Source of the DNA: Alphaproteobacteria bacterium
GTDB lineage: Bacteria > Pseudomonadota > Alphaproteobacteria > Sphingomonadales > Sphingomonadaceae
DNA length: 64,000 bases
Direction of reading: 5' to 3'
Assembly (NCBI GenBank): GCA_005883305.1
Contig: VBAC01000001.1
Coordinates: forward strand, 558,001-622,000
This document shows, in pieces, positions 1-8,125 of this stretch. The stretch's first letter is position 1. Every line of letters starts with the position of its first letter. The notes under the pieces were generated by a model. It was not told where the DNA came from, did not search any database, and saw only the letters and a program-made list of their open reading frames with translations. The position numbers were made by a program, and so were the translations under genes.

Positions 1-689
1 CGCTGCGGGAGGAAGCGGCTGTCGAGGCTGTCGTCGCGATTATCGCCCATTACGAACACATGGCCCACGGGGACGGTGACCGGGCCGAAATTGTCGCCCT
101 CTCCGTTCACCACCTGGTCCAGCACCTCGTAGCTTCGCCCGCCCGGTAGCGTTTCGCGGAAGCGCGTATAGAGGCAGTCCGTGCCGCCGCCATCGTGCGG
201 AGCGAGCCGCGCGGCGCCGGGCACGATTCCGCGACACTCGCTGTTGGGGCTTACGGCAAGGGCGAAGTCCGCGATCCGCTCGCGCGGCAGCGCCTGACCG
301 TTCAGAACGACGATCCCCTGGCGAAGCTCGATCGTGTCGCCGGGAAGGCCGATCACGCGCTTGACCAGGTCCTCGTCGCGATTGCCGGGGTAGCGGAACA
401 CGACGACGTCGCCGCGCTCGGGAACGTCGCCCAGGATTCGGCCGTGGAAGTTCAGGAGTCCGAAGGGGAAGGAATAGCGCGAATAGCCGTAGCTCCACTT
501 GGAGACGAACAGATAGTCGCCGACCAGCAGGCGCGGCAGCATCGAGGAAGAGGGGATGCTGAACGGCGCCACGACGAGGGTTCTGAGCACCAGAGCGCCG
601 AGGAACAGGAGCAACACGAAGCGCGCCAGGCTGGCCCAGCTTTCGGGTTTACGCTCGTGGGTTGCAAAAGGGGCGGCGTCGGTCTCCAT
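1..689 (-). CDS. lepB: Signal peptidase I (3' end beyond window)
   Basis: Cleaves signal peptides from secreted proteins at the outer face of the inner membrane. The reading frame stays open to position 1, so about 229 residues are visible and the C-terminus is missing. One membrane segment (residues about 22-42) precedes the nucleophile box IPSSSM with Ser49; the general-base lysine is Lys110 in DLVKRVIGLPGD, and the family box MGDNRDDSLDSR lies at the very edge of the window. The ATG at 689 is the only start giving the usual short cytoplasmic tail. It is divergent from pgi with 80 bp between. Identification is secure from the Ser/Lys dyad and the downstream box. Confidence 0.95.
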   Translation of the reverse strand, partial: METDAAPFATHERKPESWASLARFVLLLFLGALVLRTLVVAPFSIPSSSMLPRLLVGDYLFVSKWSYGYSRYSFPFGLLNFHGRILGDVPERGDVVVFRYPGNRDEDLVKRVIGLPGDTIELRQGIVVLNGQALPRERIADFALAVSPNSECRGIVPGAARLAPHDGGGTDCLYTRFRETLPGGRSYEVLDQVVNGEGDNFGPVTVPVGHVFVMGDNRDDSLDSRFLPQ

Positions 690-769
690 CGCGCGCGCTT
701 TCGCTTGGGGGCCGGGCCGGGTCAAGCCGCGCTGGGCTTTCGCCGCGCTCCGCCTTAATAGCACGGCCA

Positions 770-2275
770 ATGAACGAGGACCTTTGGAACGCGCTGGCGC
801 AGGCGCCGCGACCGACCCTGGCGGAGCTGTTCGCCGCCGAGCCCGACCGGCTCGATCGCCTGTCGCTCGAGGTCGGCGACACGCTGTTCGACTTTTCCAA
901 GACTCACCTGAGCCAAGCCGCGATCGCCGATTTCGTCCGGCTGGCCGAAACGGCGGGCCTCGCAGCCCGCCGCGACGCGATGTTCGCCGGCGAGGTGGTC
1001 AACCCGACCGAAGGGCGCGCCGCCGAGCATAGCGCGGAGCGCGGCCAGGGGGCGCCTGAAAGCGTGGCTCGCGCGAGCGGCATGCACAACCGGATGCGCG
1101 CGCTGATCGACGCGATCGAGGCGGAAGCGTTCGGCCCCGTGCGCCACATCCTCCACATCGGCATCGGCGGATCGGCGCTCGGGCCGCACCTGCTGGTCGA
1201 CGCGCTCGGCCGCGAGGCTGGGCGCTACGAGACGGCGGTCGTCTCCAACGTCGACGGCGCGGCGCTCGACGAGGCGCTGAGTGGCTTCGATCCGGCGACC
1301 ACACTCGTCGCGATCGCCTCGAAGACCTTCACCACGACGGAAACGATGCTCAACGCGCGCTCGACGCTGCGCTGGCTGGAAGAGGGGGGCGTGGAGGATG
1401 CCTACGGCCGTCTCGTCGCGCTCACCGCAAGCCCGGAAAAGGCGATCGAGTTCGGCGTCGACGAGACCCGGATCCTGCCCTTTTCGGAAAGCGTCGGAGG
1501 GCGCTATTCGCTGTGGTCGACGATCGGCTTTTCCGCCGCGCTGGCGCTCGGCTGGGATGCGTTCGAGAGCCTGCTGGAGGGCGCAGCGGCGATGGACCGC
1601 CATTTCAGGCTGGCGCCGTTCGAGCGGAACGCGCCGGTCCTCGCCGCCTTCGTCGACCGCTATTACGCCGACGTCCGGGGCGCCGAGACCCGCGCGGTCT
1701 TCGCCTATGACGAGCGGCTTCGGCTGCTCCCCTCCTATCTCCAGCAGCTGGAGATGGAATCGAACGGCAAGTCGGTCCGCATTGACGGCAAGCCGGCGGG
1801 GCGGGCGACCTCGCCGGTGGTGTGGGGCGGGGTCGGGACGGACGCCCAGCACGCCGTTTTCCAGTTGCTTCACCAGGGGACGCACCTCGTGCCCGTCGAA
1901 TTCGTCGCGGCGATCGAGAATTCGGCCGGCTTCGTCGATGACCATCACCGGGCGCTGCTGGTCAACTGCTTCGCCCAGGGCGCCGCGCTGATGAGCGGCA
2001 AGAATGCGGAGGACCCGCACCGCGCCTATCCGGGCGACCGGCCCTCGACCACCATCCTGCTCGATCGGCTCGATCCGGCGAGCCTCGGCGCGCTGATCGC
2101 CTTCTACGAACACCGGACCTTCGCCAACGCCGCCTTGCTCGGGATCAACCCGTTCGACCAGTTCGGAGTCGAGCTCGGCAAGGAAATGGCGAAATCGCTG
2201 GACGGCGACGGTGAGGTCGCCTTCGACCCGTCCACGCAGGCCCTGCTCGCCCGGGCGTTCGAGGAAGAACTGTGA
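770..2275 (+). CDS. pgi: Glucose-6-phosphate isomerase
   Basis: Interconverts glucose 6-phosphate and fructose 6-phosphate in the cytoplasm. The 501-residue protein is slightly short for the family (about 500-550) but carries the expected blocks: the phosphate-binding SKTFTTTETM, the first signature SVGGRYSLWS and the C-terminal signature GINPFDQFGVELGK. The frame is open upstream to 662, but the ATG at 770 begins a typical N-terminus (MNEDLWNAL) while the upstream residues look like out-of-gene sequence. The stop shares one base with the gor start (TGATG), so the two are probably co-transcribed. Glucokinase, which makes its substrate, lies at 8916-9866. Confidence 0.96.
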   Translation: MNEDLWNALAQAPRPTLAELFAAEPDRLDRLSLEVGDTLFDFSKTHLSQAAIADFVRLAETAGLAARRDAMFAGEVVNPTEGRAAEHSAERGQGAPESVARASGMHNRMRALIDAIEAEAFGPVRHILHIGIGGSALGPHLLVDALGREAGRYETAVVSNVDGAALDEALSGFDPATTLVAIASKTFTTTETMLNARSTLRWLEEGGVEDAYGRLVALTASPEKAIEFGVDETRILPFSESVGGRYSLWSTIGFSAALALGWDAFESLLEGAAAMDRHFRLAPFERNAPVLAAFVDRYYADVRGAETRAVFAYDERLRLLPSYLQQLEMESNGKSVRIDGKPAGRATSPVVWGGVGTDAQHAVFQLLHQGTHLVPVEFVAAIENSAGFVDDHHRALLVNCFAQGAALMSGKNAEDPHRAYPGDRPSTTILLDRLDPASLGALIAFYEHRTFANAALLGINPFDQFGVELGKEMAKSLDGDGEVAFDPSTQALLARAFEEEL

Positions 2276-3624
2276 TGGCCGAAGCCTATGATTACGATCT
2301 GTTCGTCATCGGCGCCGGCTCCGGCGGGGTGCGCGCGGCGCGCGTGTCGGCGGCGCACGGCGCGCGGGTGGCGATCGCCGAGGAATTTCGGGTCGGCGGC
2401 ACCTGCGTCATCCGCGGCTGCGTGCCCAAGAAGCTGCTCGTCTACGGCGCCCATTTCGCCGAGGACCTGGAGGACGCCGCCCGCTTCGGCTGGAAGATCA
2501 AGGGGCAGAAGTTCGATTGGCCGACGCTTCGCGACAACGTCCTGGCCGAGGTCGAGCGGCTGGAGGGCATCTACGCCGATATCCTCGAGCGCCACGACGT
2601 CGAGGTCTTCGCCCAGCGCGCGCGTCTGGTCGGGCCCAACCGGGTTCGGCTCGAGGACGGCAGCGAAGTGGGCGCCGCGACGATCCTGATCGCGACCGGA
2701 GCGACTCCGGTGGTTCCCGACGTCCCCGGCGCCGAGCACGGGGTCACCTCCAACGAGATGTTTCATCTGGACGCGATGCCGCGCCGCGCGGTGATCGCCG
2801 GCGGCGGCTATATCGCCAACGAGTTCGCCGGAATCCTGCACGAATTCGCCTGCGAGGTGACGATCGTCAACCGCGGCGACCGGATCCTTCGCCATTATGA
2901 CGAGCAGGTCCGCGACCGCCTGCTCCAGATCTCGCTGACCAAGGGGATCAACTTCAAGTTCAACGCCCCGTTCGAGAAGGTCGTGAAGCGCAAGGACGGC
3001 AGCTTGCGCATCCATCTGCAGGGATCGAGCCCGATCGACGCGGACCTGCTGCTGTGGGCGGTCGGCCGGGCGCCCAACACCGCAGGGCTGGGCCTCGCAG
3101 AAGCGGGCGTGGAGCTCGGCAAGAACGGCGCGATCCTGGTCGACGAGGACAATCAGTCGTCGGTGCCCAGCATCTACGCGATCGGCGACGTCACCGACCG
3201 CGTCCAGCTCACCCCGGTCGCCATCCGCGAGGGTCAGGCCTTCGCCGACACGATGTTCGGCAACAAGCCGACGCGCGTGGACTATGCCAACATCCCCTCC
3301 GCCGTGTTCAGCCATCCGCCGATCGCGGCGGTCGGCATGACCGAGGGGCAGGCGCGCGACAAGCTCGGCACCTACAGGACCTACGTCTCCGATTTCCGGC
3401 CGATGAAGAATGTCCTGGCCGGCCGCAACGAGCGCTCGCTCTACAAGCTGATCGTGGATGAAGAGACCGATCGGGTCGTAGGCATCCACATGATCGGCCC
3501 TGACGCGCCCGAAATCCTCCAGGCGGCGGCGATCGCGGTGAAGGCGGGCCTGACCAAGGCCCAGTTCGACGAGACGGTCGCATTGCATCCGACTATGTCG
3601 GAGGAATTGGTGCTGATGCGCTGA
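2275..3624 (+). CDS. gor: Glutathione-disulfide reductase
   Basis: NADPH-dependent flavoprotein that reduces oxidised glutathione. The 449-residue protein has the N-terminal FAD dinucleotide fold (FVIGAGSGGVRAAR), the redox disulfide box GGTCVIRGCVPKK with Cys44 and Cys49, a central NAD(P) fold (AVIAGGGYIANEFA), the second FAD box YAIGDV, and the C-terminal interface with the catalytic histidine in ALHPTMSEE. The CVIRGC spacing fits glutathione reductases better than dihydrolipoamide dehydrogenases. The start ATG overlaps the pgi TGA by one base; a GTG one codon earlier is possible but unnecessary. A strong hairpin follows the stop. Confidence 0.95.
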   Translation: MAEAYDYDLFVIGAGSGGVRAARVSAAHGARVAIAEEFRVGGTCVIRGCVPKKLLVYGAHFAEDLEDAARFGWKIKGQKFDWPTLRDNVLAEVERLEGIYADILERHDVEVFAQRARLVGPNRVRLEDGSEVGAATILIATGATPVVPDVPGAEHGVTSNEMFHLDAMPRRAVIAGGGYIANEFAGILHEFACEVTIVNRGDRILRHYDEQVRDRLLQISLTKGINFKFNAPFEKVVKRKDGSLRIHLQGSSPIDADLLLWAVGRAPNTAGLGLAEAGVELGKNGAILVDEDNQSSVPSIYAIGDVTDRVQLTPVAIREGQAFADTMFGNKPTRVDYANIPSAVFSHPPIAAVGMTEGQARDKLGTYRTYVSDFRPMKNVLAGRNERSLYKLIVDEETDRVVGIHMIGPDAPEILQAAAIAVKAGLTKAQFDETVALHPTMSEELVLMR

Positions 3625-3626
3625 CG

Positions 3627-3665
3627 AAGAGAGCCGCCCCGGACCTGCCGGAGCGGCTCTCTTTT
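3627..3665. terminator. Bidirectional terminator between gor and a convergent gene
   Basis: An 11-bp perfect stem (AAGAGAGCCGC / GCGGCTCTCTT) is flanked by A-rich and T-rich ends, so it can act as a Rho-independent terminator on both strands. It lies between the end of gor and the end of the convergent exported-protein gene at 3679. Confidence 0.85.
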
Positions 3666-3678
3666 AAAGCGGTCCCGA

Positions 3679-4008
3679 TCAGCTGGAGGGTGTGAACTCG
3701 ACCTCGGTCGTCTCGCACAGGTTGATCCCGCGCTCGTCATTCTCGGTGCCGTCGTCATAGGTGACGCGGATGTCCCAGACGCACTGGTTCTCGTCGCGGT
3801 CGAAGCTGACTTCGGCCTGCTCGCCGTCCGCCAGCACCTCGCGGCCGAGGATGTCCGGGCCCCAGCGGCTGGAGCTGGTCGGCGACACGTTGAGCGTGAC
3901 GATGACGTGGCCGGTGCTGTTGGTGATCGTGAAATCCTGCGCCGCCGCATAGGCCGCAGTGGCGATTGCCGAGGCCAACAGAGCCCCGGCGATAAACAAA
4001 TTTCTCAT
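3679..4008 (-). CDS. Small exported protein of unknown function
   Basis: A 109-residue protein with a clear signal peptide (MRNLFIAGALLASAIATAAYA, cleavage near AAA-QDF) followed by an all-beta-looking domain (DFTITNSTGHVIVTLNVSP) containing two cysteines (CVWD and NLCE) that could form a periplasmic disulfide. I recall similar proteins in proteobacteria, with a TNxTG start and a WDIRVTYDDG block, sometimes wrongly labelled argininosuccinate lyase; no function is assigned here. The ATG at 4008 is chosen over the longer frame because it begins exactly at the signal peptide and is preceded by a GGGGA stretch. It is convergent with gor. Confidence 0.85.
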   Translation of the reverse strand: MRNLFIAGALLASAIATAAYAAAQDFTITNSTGHVIVTLNVSPTSSSRWGPDILGREVLADGEQAEVSFDRDENQCVWDIRVTYDDGTENDERGINLCETTEVEFTPSS

Positions 4009-4072
4009 TGAATCGTCCCCCTTTTGTGAGGCCCGCAGCATAAGGGCCGAATGGGGAGAAGCAATGACCGTC

Positions 4073-4624
4073 TCAGCCGCCCGGAAACTGATGCTGGACG
4101 AAGATTCTGGCGCCGATCCCGATCAACATCAGGCCCCCTGCGATCTCCGCCCATTTGCCGAGACGGTCCCCGGCGGCGCGGCCGATGAGCACGGCGGCGA
4201 AGCTCATGATTGCGGTGGTCGCGCCGATCGCCGCGACCGCGGCCAGGATCGGGGCGCCGATCGTCGGCAGCGTTATGCCGGCCGCTGCCGCGTCGATGCT
4301 CGTCGCGATTGCCGCCGCGAACAGCGCCCAGCCTGACAGGAGGGGGCGGCCGTTCTCATGCTCGGCGGTCGCGCCCTCATGGATCATCTTGAGGCCGAGG
4401 ATCGAGAGCAGGATGAGGGCGATCCAATGATCGACCGCCGCGATCGAGGCGGCGAAGGCGATGCCGAGGCTCCAGCCGACGAGCGGCATCAGGCCCTGCG
4501 CCAGGCCGAAGGCCGCACCGGCGCGCAGCGCGGCGCGCGTGCCGCCGCCGGCCGCGCCCTGGCAAAGCGCCACGGCGAAGGCGTCCATCGAGAGCGCCAG
4601 AGCGAGGAGGAAGAGGGCCGCCAT
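4073..4624 (-). CDS. mntP: Manganese efflux pump MntP
   Basis: Inner-membrane exporter protecting against excess manganese. The 183-residue protein has six predicted membrane segments arranged as two related halves, with the conserved acidic pair in the membrane: ALALSMDAFAVAL in the first half and AIATSIDAAAAG in the second. Length and topology match the family (about 180-190). The divergent oxidoreductase gene begins 75 bp away. That short space holds no recognisable manganese riboswitch (yybP-ykoY), which controls mntP in some other bacteria. Confidence 0.93.
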   Translation of the reverse strand: MAALFLLALALSMDAFAVALCQGAAGGGTRAALRAGAAFGLAQGLMPLVGWSLGIAFAASIAAVDHWIALILLSILGLKMIHEGATAEHENGRPLLSGWALFAAAIATSIDAAAAGITLPTIGAPILAAVAAIGATTAIMSFAAVLIGRAAGDRLGKWAEIAGGLMLIGIGARIFVQHQFPGG

Positions 4625-4699
4625 GGAGCCGGGCCGAAGCCGTTCGAACCGCCCAAGTCAAGGATGGCCGGGCTTGACCGACGCCCTTATAGCCGCCGC

Positions 4700-6289
4700 A
4701 TGGCACGGGCGGGCGAGAGCGACATCCTGATCATCGGCGCGGGGCACAATGCGCTCGTCTGCGCCTTTTACCTCGCCGAGCGGGGCTACAGCGTCACCAT
4801 GGTCGAGGCCCGCTCCGTCGTCGGCGGGGCGGCGGTGACGGAGGAGTTCCATCCGGGCTTTCGCAACTCCACCGCGAGCTACACGGTCAGCCTGCTCAAC
4901 CCCAAGGTGATCCGCGACATGCGGCTCTACCAGCACGGCCTCAAGGTCGTGCTGCGCAAGATCGACAATTTCCTTCCGACCGAGGGGAGCGACTATCTCC
5001 TTTCCGGCCGGGGCGGACTGACGCGGCGGGAGATCGCCCGGCATTCGCCGGCGGATGCCGAGAATTACGACGCTTATTCCACCGCTTTGGGCTCAGTCGT
5101 CGGCGTGCTCCGCCAGTGGCTTCTGCGCGCGCCGCCCAACGCGGGGGGCGGCCTCGGCGCCCTGCTTGCCTTGCTCAAGCTCGGCGGCGGCGTCGGTCGG
5201 CTCGGGCTCGAGGAGCAGCGCCACCTGGTCGATTTCTTCACCAAGTCGGCAGGCGACATCCTGAAACGCTATTTCAGCCACGAACTGGTCCAGGCCCTGT
5301 TCGGCTTCGACGCCGTGGTCGGCCATTATGCCAGCCCCGACGCGCCGGGCTCCGCCTATGTCCTCCTTCACCACGTCTTCGGCGAAGCGGCGGGCGTGGA
5401 GGGCGCGTGGGGGCACGCGATCGGCGGCATGGGCGCAATCACCCAGGCGATGGCCAAGGCTGCGCGAGAGGCGGGGGTCGAGATCATCCTCGATAGCCCC
5501 GCGGACGAGGTGATCGTCGAGCGCGGCCGGGCTGCGGGCGTGGTGGCGGGCGGCAAAACCTACCGCGCCAAGGCCGTGGTCGCCGGCGTGCACCCTAAGC
5601 TGCTCTTCACCCGATTGCTGCCCGAGGGCGCGGTCGCGGCGGAACCGGCGCGGCGCATGGCGCACTGGTCCAGCGAGTCGGCGACCTTCCGGATGAATGT
5701 GGCCCTTTCGGAGCTGCCGCGTTTCACTTCGCTGCCCAAGCCTGGCGACCAGCTCACCGCCGGGATCATCGTCGCGCCCTCGCTCGGCTATATGGACCGC
5801 GCCTATCTGACTGCGCGGACCGAAGGGTATGCGAAAGAGCCGATCGTCGAGATGCTGATCCCGTCGACGCTCGACGACAGCCTGGCGCCCGACGGCCAGC
5901 ATGTCGCCAGCCTGTTCTGCCAGCATTTCCCCTACGACGTGCCCGGAGGCTGGGACTCGCGGCGCGAAGAGGCCGCGGACCACATCATCGCCCATGTCGA
6001 CCGCTACGCGCCGGGCTTCAAGGCCTCGGTGATCGGCCGGCTGGCCTTGTCGCCGCTCGATCTCGAGCGCCGCTTCGGCCTGATCGGCGGCGACATCTTC
6101 CACGGCAAGATGGGGCTCGACCAGCTCTTCTCGAACCGGCCGATGCTGGGCCACGCCGATTACCGCATGCCGCTCCCCGGCCTCTACCTCTGCGGCGCCG
6201 GCGCGCATCCCGGCGGCGGAGTCACCGGAGCGCCCGGGCACAATGCAGCCCGCGCGGTGATCGCCGACCGCAGGAAGCTGAAGCTTTAG
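4700..6289 (+). CDS. FAD-dependent NAD(P) oxidoreductase, phytoene-desaturase/PYROXD2 type
   Basis: A 529-residue flavoprotein of the amine-oxidase/phytoene-desaturase superfamily. The N-terminus holds the dinucleotide-binding fold ILIIGAGHNALVCAFYLAE with the following VVEARSVVGG-type box, and the C-terminus has the FAD-closing motif LYLCGAGAHPGGGVTGAPG. The sequence resembles the PYROXD2/CrtI-related group found in many alphaproteobacteria, whose substrate is unknown; there are no carotenoid genes nearby, so a role as phytoene desaturase is not supported. The ATG at 4700 gives the N-terminus immediately before the FAD fold; longer in-frame sequence runs through mntP and is rejected. Confidence 0.88.
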   Translation: MARAGESDILIIGAGHNALVCAFYLAERGYSVTMVEARSVVGGAAVTEEFHPGFRNSTASYTVSLLNPKVIRDMRLYQHGLKVVLRKIDNFLPTEGSDYLLSGRGGLTRREIARHSPADAENYDAYSTALGSVVGVLRQWLLRAPPNAGGGLGALLALLKLGGGVGRLGLEEQRHLVDFFTKSAGDILKRYFSHELVQALFGFDAVVGHYASPDAPGSAYVLLHHVFGEAAGVEGAWGHAIGGMGAITQAMAKAAREAGVEIILDSPADEVIVERGRAAGVVAGGKTYRAKAVVAGVHPKLLFTRLLPEGAVAAEPARRMAHWSSESATFRMNVALSELPRFTSLPKPGDQLTAGIIVAPSLGYMDRAYLTARTEGYAKEPIVEMLIPSTLDDSLAPDGQHVASLFCQHFPYDVPGGWDSRREEAADHIIAHVDRYAPGFKASVIGRLALSPLDLERRFGLIGGDIFHGKMGLDQLFSNRPMLGHADYRMPLPGLYLCGAGAHPGGGVTGAPGHNAARAVIADRRKLKL

Positions 6290-6318
6290 AGCGTGATCGC
6301 CTTTGACTGCCTCGCTCC

Positions 6319-6454
6319 CGCTCATCCTGAGGAGCCCCTTCGACTGCCTGCCAAGGCGGGCGCTCACGGTAAACTACGAGCTTGTCGAAACGGCTCTCGA
6401 AGGACGGTCCTTCGAGACGGGCCCTCGACAAGCTCGGTCTCCTCAGGATGAGCG
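6319..6454. repeat. Nested palindromic intergenic repeat
   Basis: Three nested inverted repeats share one centre. The outer arms (6319-6334 and 6439-6454, CGCTCATCCTGAGGAG and its exact complement) match over 16 bp. Middle arms lie at 6377-6388 and 6425-6436 (CGAGCTTGTCGA). The core at 6396-6416 is a 21-base palindrome. Such CTCAGGATGAG / CTTCGACAAGCTC elements recur between genes in sphingomonads. Here it separates two convergent genes and could form a long cruciform or terminate both. Confidence 0.85.
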
Positions 6455-6478
6455 GGTCAGCATAAAGCTGATCAAACT

Positions 6479-6943
6479 CTAGTCGGACGCCTTGTACGTC
6501 TCGTGGCAGGCCGAGCAGGTCTGCCGCACCGCGGCCCATTGAGTCAGGAACGCGGCGCGGTCTCCGGACTGGGCGGCCTGGGCGAGCGCCTGGGCCGCGG
6601 TGGCGTAGGCCGCCGCGCGGGCCTCGAAGCCGGCCCGGTCGCTCCACACCGCCGGAAGGGCATGGCTGCCCGGAAGATTGGTCCCGGCGGGGAAAAGGGT
6701 CGGAAGGGTCCGCGCCCAGCGCGCCAGCGAGCGGGCCGGAAAGGCGAGGGTTCGAACGTCGGCGCCCGAATCCGCCGCGGCCTTCATCGCCGCGAAGCTC
6801 CCGCCGGACAGGACGTAGGAGGATTGGCGGGCAGCGACGATCTGCTCGGGCGTCAGGCCGGGGGCGGCGGGCTGCGGCTGGGCGAGAAGCGCGGTCAGCG
6901 GGATGGCGGCCAGCGCGGCGCCAATGAGCAGAAGCTGTTTCAT
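6479..6943 (-). CDS. Cytochrome c'-type haem protein
   Basis: Periplasmic c-type cytochrome of the c'/c-556 family, 154 residues. A signal peptide (MKQLLLIGAALAAIPLTALLAQ) leads into a four-helix-type sequence, and the haem attachment site CSACH sits near the C-terminus (QTCSACHETYKASD), the position typical of this family rather than of class I cytochromes. The N-terminal helix has the usual EQIVAARQ. Physiological partner is unknown; members are linked to electron transfer or binding of NO. No oxidase or reductase genes are adjacent. The frame starts at ATG 6943 with a GAGG-containing leader. Confidence 0.9.
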   Translation of the reverse strand: MKQLLLIGAALAAIPLTALLAQPQPAAPGLTPEQIVAARQSSYVLSGGSFAAMKAAADSGADVRTLAFPARSLARWARTLPTLFPAGTNLPGSHALPAVWSDRAGFEARAAAYATAAQALAQAAQSGDRAAFLTQWAAVRQTCSACHETYKASD

Positions 6944-7056
6944 CTTGCCTCCTCGATCGGTCGTCCGAGCCTAGACCGAACGCGGCAGCCCAACAATGGG
7001 AACCTAATCCATGTCAGAAACGCTTTCGAGACGGGGCGGAACACAGGGGTTCTGCG

Positions 7057-7389
7057 ATGCCTCGTGCGGCGGTCTGGTGCCTGATCCTGCTTTCGCTTCC
7101 GGTTGCGGCCCGGGGGCAGGATCGAGCGACCGGGCCCGCGGCGCAGCGCGCTTCAGGTACGAGCGATTTTCGAATCGGACAGGCCGTTCTGCGTGAAGCG
7201 GGCCCGGCGCTGCCGAGAGGGCTGATCGGGACGGTCGACCTGGCCGAACGGCTCCGGCTGGGAGTCGGACGGTTCAGCGTGCCCGAGCTCGCCCGGCCGC
7301 GAAATCACACCGAGCCGGAACGCCGTCCGGCCGACGTCAGGCGGCGCGACCAGGGCATCGCGGCGGTGGGGATCAGCTACAGCTTCTGA
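7057..7389 (+). CDS. Small exported protein, possible outer-membrane fragment
   Basis: A 110-residue frame starting with a plausible signal peptide (MPRAAVWCLILLSLPVAARG, cleavage before QDRA). The rest is polar and arginine-rich and ends in VGISYSF, a terminal phenylalanine pattern seen in outer-membrane barrel proteins. No family is recognised. Its TGA is immediately followed by the complementary stop of the convergent DUF6356 gene, with no bases between, which supports both ends being real. The protein could be the remnant of a longer barrel protein. Moderate confidence that it is expressed. Confidence 0.55.
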   Translation: MPRAAVWCLILLSLPVAARGQDRATGPAAQRASGTSDFRIGQAVLREAGPALPRGLIGTVDLAERLRLGVGRFSVPELARPRNHTEPERRPADVRRRDQGIAAVGISYSF

Positions 7390-7626
7390 TCAGATGATCG
7401 GGTGGCGTTCCCAGTCAGCCTTGCCGGCGCGCCCGGTCATCCGGCGGTGGAGCTTGTCCATCGTTCGGCTGCCGGTCTTGACGAACAGGAATGGAAAGAC
7501 CGCGTGGACCAGCACCGCGGTCCCGCCCGCGAGCATCCTGAGTCCGAAGGCGGATGCGTTGACGAAATGGTGGCCGTAGCTTTCGCCGACCTCGCGCGGA
7601 TGCCTGGTAAAGGGATTGTCGGCCAT
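7390..7626 (-). CDS. DUF6356 family small membrane protein
   Basis: A 78-residue protein beginning NPFTRHPREVGESYGHH and containing one or two membrane stretches (FGLRMLAGGTAVLVHAVFPFLF) followed by a basic tail (MDKLHRRMTGR). The N-terminal HPxxVGESYxxH block and the overall length match a small alphaproteobacterial family of unknown function, DUF6356. The ATG at 7626 is the natural start. It abuts the end of the preceding convergent gene. Confidence 0.85.
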   Translation of the reverse strand: MADNPFTRHPREVGESYGHHFVNASAFGLRMLAGGTAVLVHAVFPFLFVKTGSRTMDKLHRRMTGRAGKADWERHPII

Positions 7627-7653
7627 GGCGCGCCCTTACGCTTTCCGGAGCGC

Positions 7654-7687
7654 AAAAAATACCCGCGCCGGGGCGTCCGGCGCGGGT
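7654..7687 (-). terminator. Rho-independent terminator of the Tat-exported protein gene
   Basis: Read leftward, a 9-bp GC stem (ACCCGCGCC / GGCGCGGGT, 7661-7669 with 7679-7687) is followed by a run of T (complement of AAAAAA at 7654-7659). It lies 20 bp after the stop of the gene at 7707. Confidence 0.85.
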
Positions 7688-7706
7688 CCCGCGCCAGGGG
7701 CTCGGC

Positions 7707-8009
7707 TCAGCGGCGGCGCGCGCAACTGGCCGGATCGGAGTTCGCTCCGCTGTCGCTGTCGCTGCGGCCGTTCCCGCGCCCGTTGCCGGCCTGATCGGCG
7801 TTGGGACCCTGATCGGCGTCGGTGCAACGAGCGATGTGATTGTTGCCGCGCCCCCGGCCCGGCGGATCGGAATTGGGTCCCTGGTCCCGGTCGGTGACTT
7901 GCGCCTGCGCGGTGCCCGTCATGGCAACCATCGCGCCGCCCGCAACGACCGCGCCGCCGGCGACGCGCGTCAGGAACGAACGGCGGCTTATCCCTCTTCC
8001 AGGCTTCAT
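7707..8009 (-). CDS. Tat-exported repeat protein of unknown function
   Basis: A 100-residue protein. The start at 8009 is fixed by an AAGGAG ribosome site 9 bp upstream and by a twin-arginine signal (SRRSFLTRVAGG) followed by a hydrophobic stretch ending AQAQ. After cleavage about 60 residues remain, made of two clear and one partial copies of a unit like DxDQGPNxDxxGxGRGN (DRDQGPNSDPPGRGRGNN, DADQGPNADQAGNGRGNG, then DSDSGANSDPA). The spaced aspartates and asparagines recall calcium-binding loops, but this is only a resemblance. Two cysteines are present in the mature part. Followed by its own terminator. Confidence 0.75.
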   Translation of the reverse strand: MKPGRGISRRSFLTRVAGGAVVAGGAMVAMTGTAQAQVTDRDQGPNSDPPGRGRGNNHIARCTDADQGPNADQAGNGRGNGRSDSDSGANSDPASCARRR

Positions 8010-8125
8010 CTCACGCAACTCCTTTTGCCCGCGGCTTCGCATGGCCTACGTCATTTGCGCCGCTCCCACAACTTGTCGAATCGTCCGCTCTGCCGCAAGG
8101 AGCGCGCAAAGCGAAAGGGACGGAC

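Noticed and set aside
40..758. Long open frames on both strands across the first 750 bases
   Set aside because: They are other-frame shadows of lepB and the pgi leader in GC-rich DNA; they have Arg/Ser-rich compositions, no ribosome sites and no motifs.
4625..4699. Possible manganese riboswitch (yybP-ykoY) ahead of mntP
   Set aside because: Only 75 bp separate the divergent starts and neither the conserved loop sequences nor the expected stems are visible.
4700..6289. Carotenoid phytoene desaturase (CrtI)
   Set aside because: The fold is related but no crtB, crtE or crtY neighbour is present and the sequence fits the PYROXD2-like group better.
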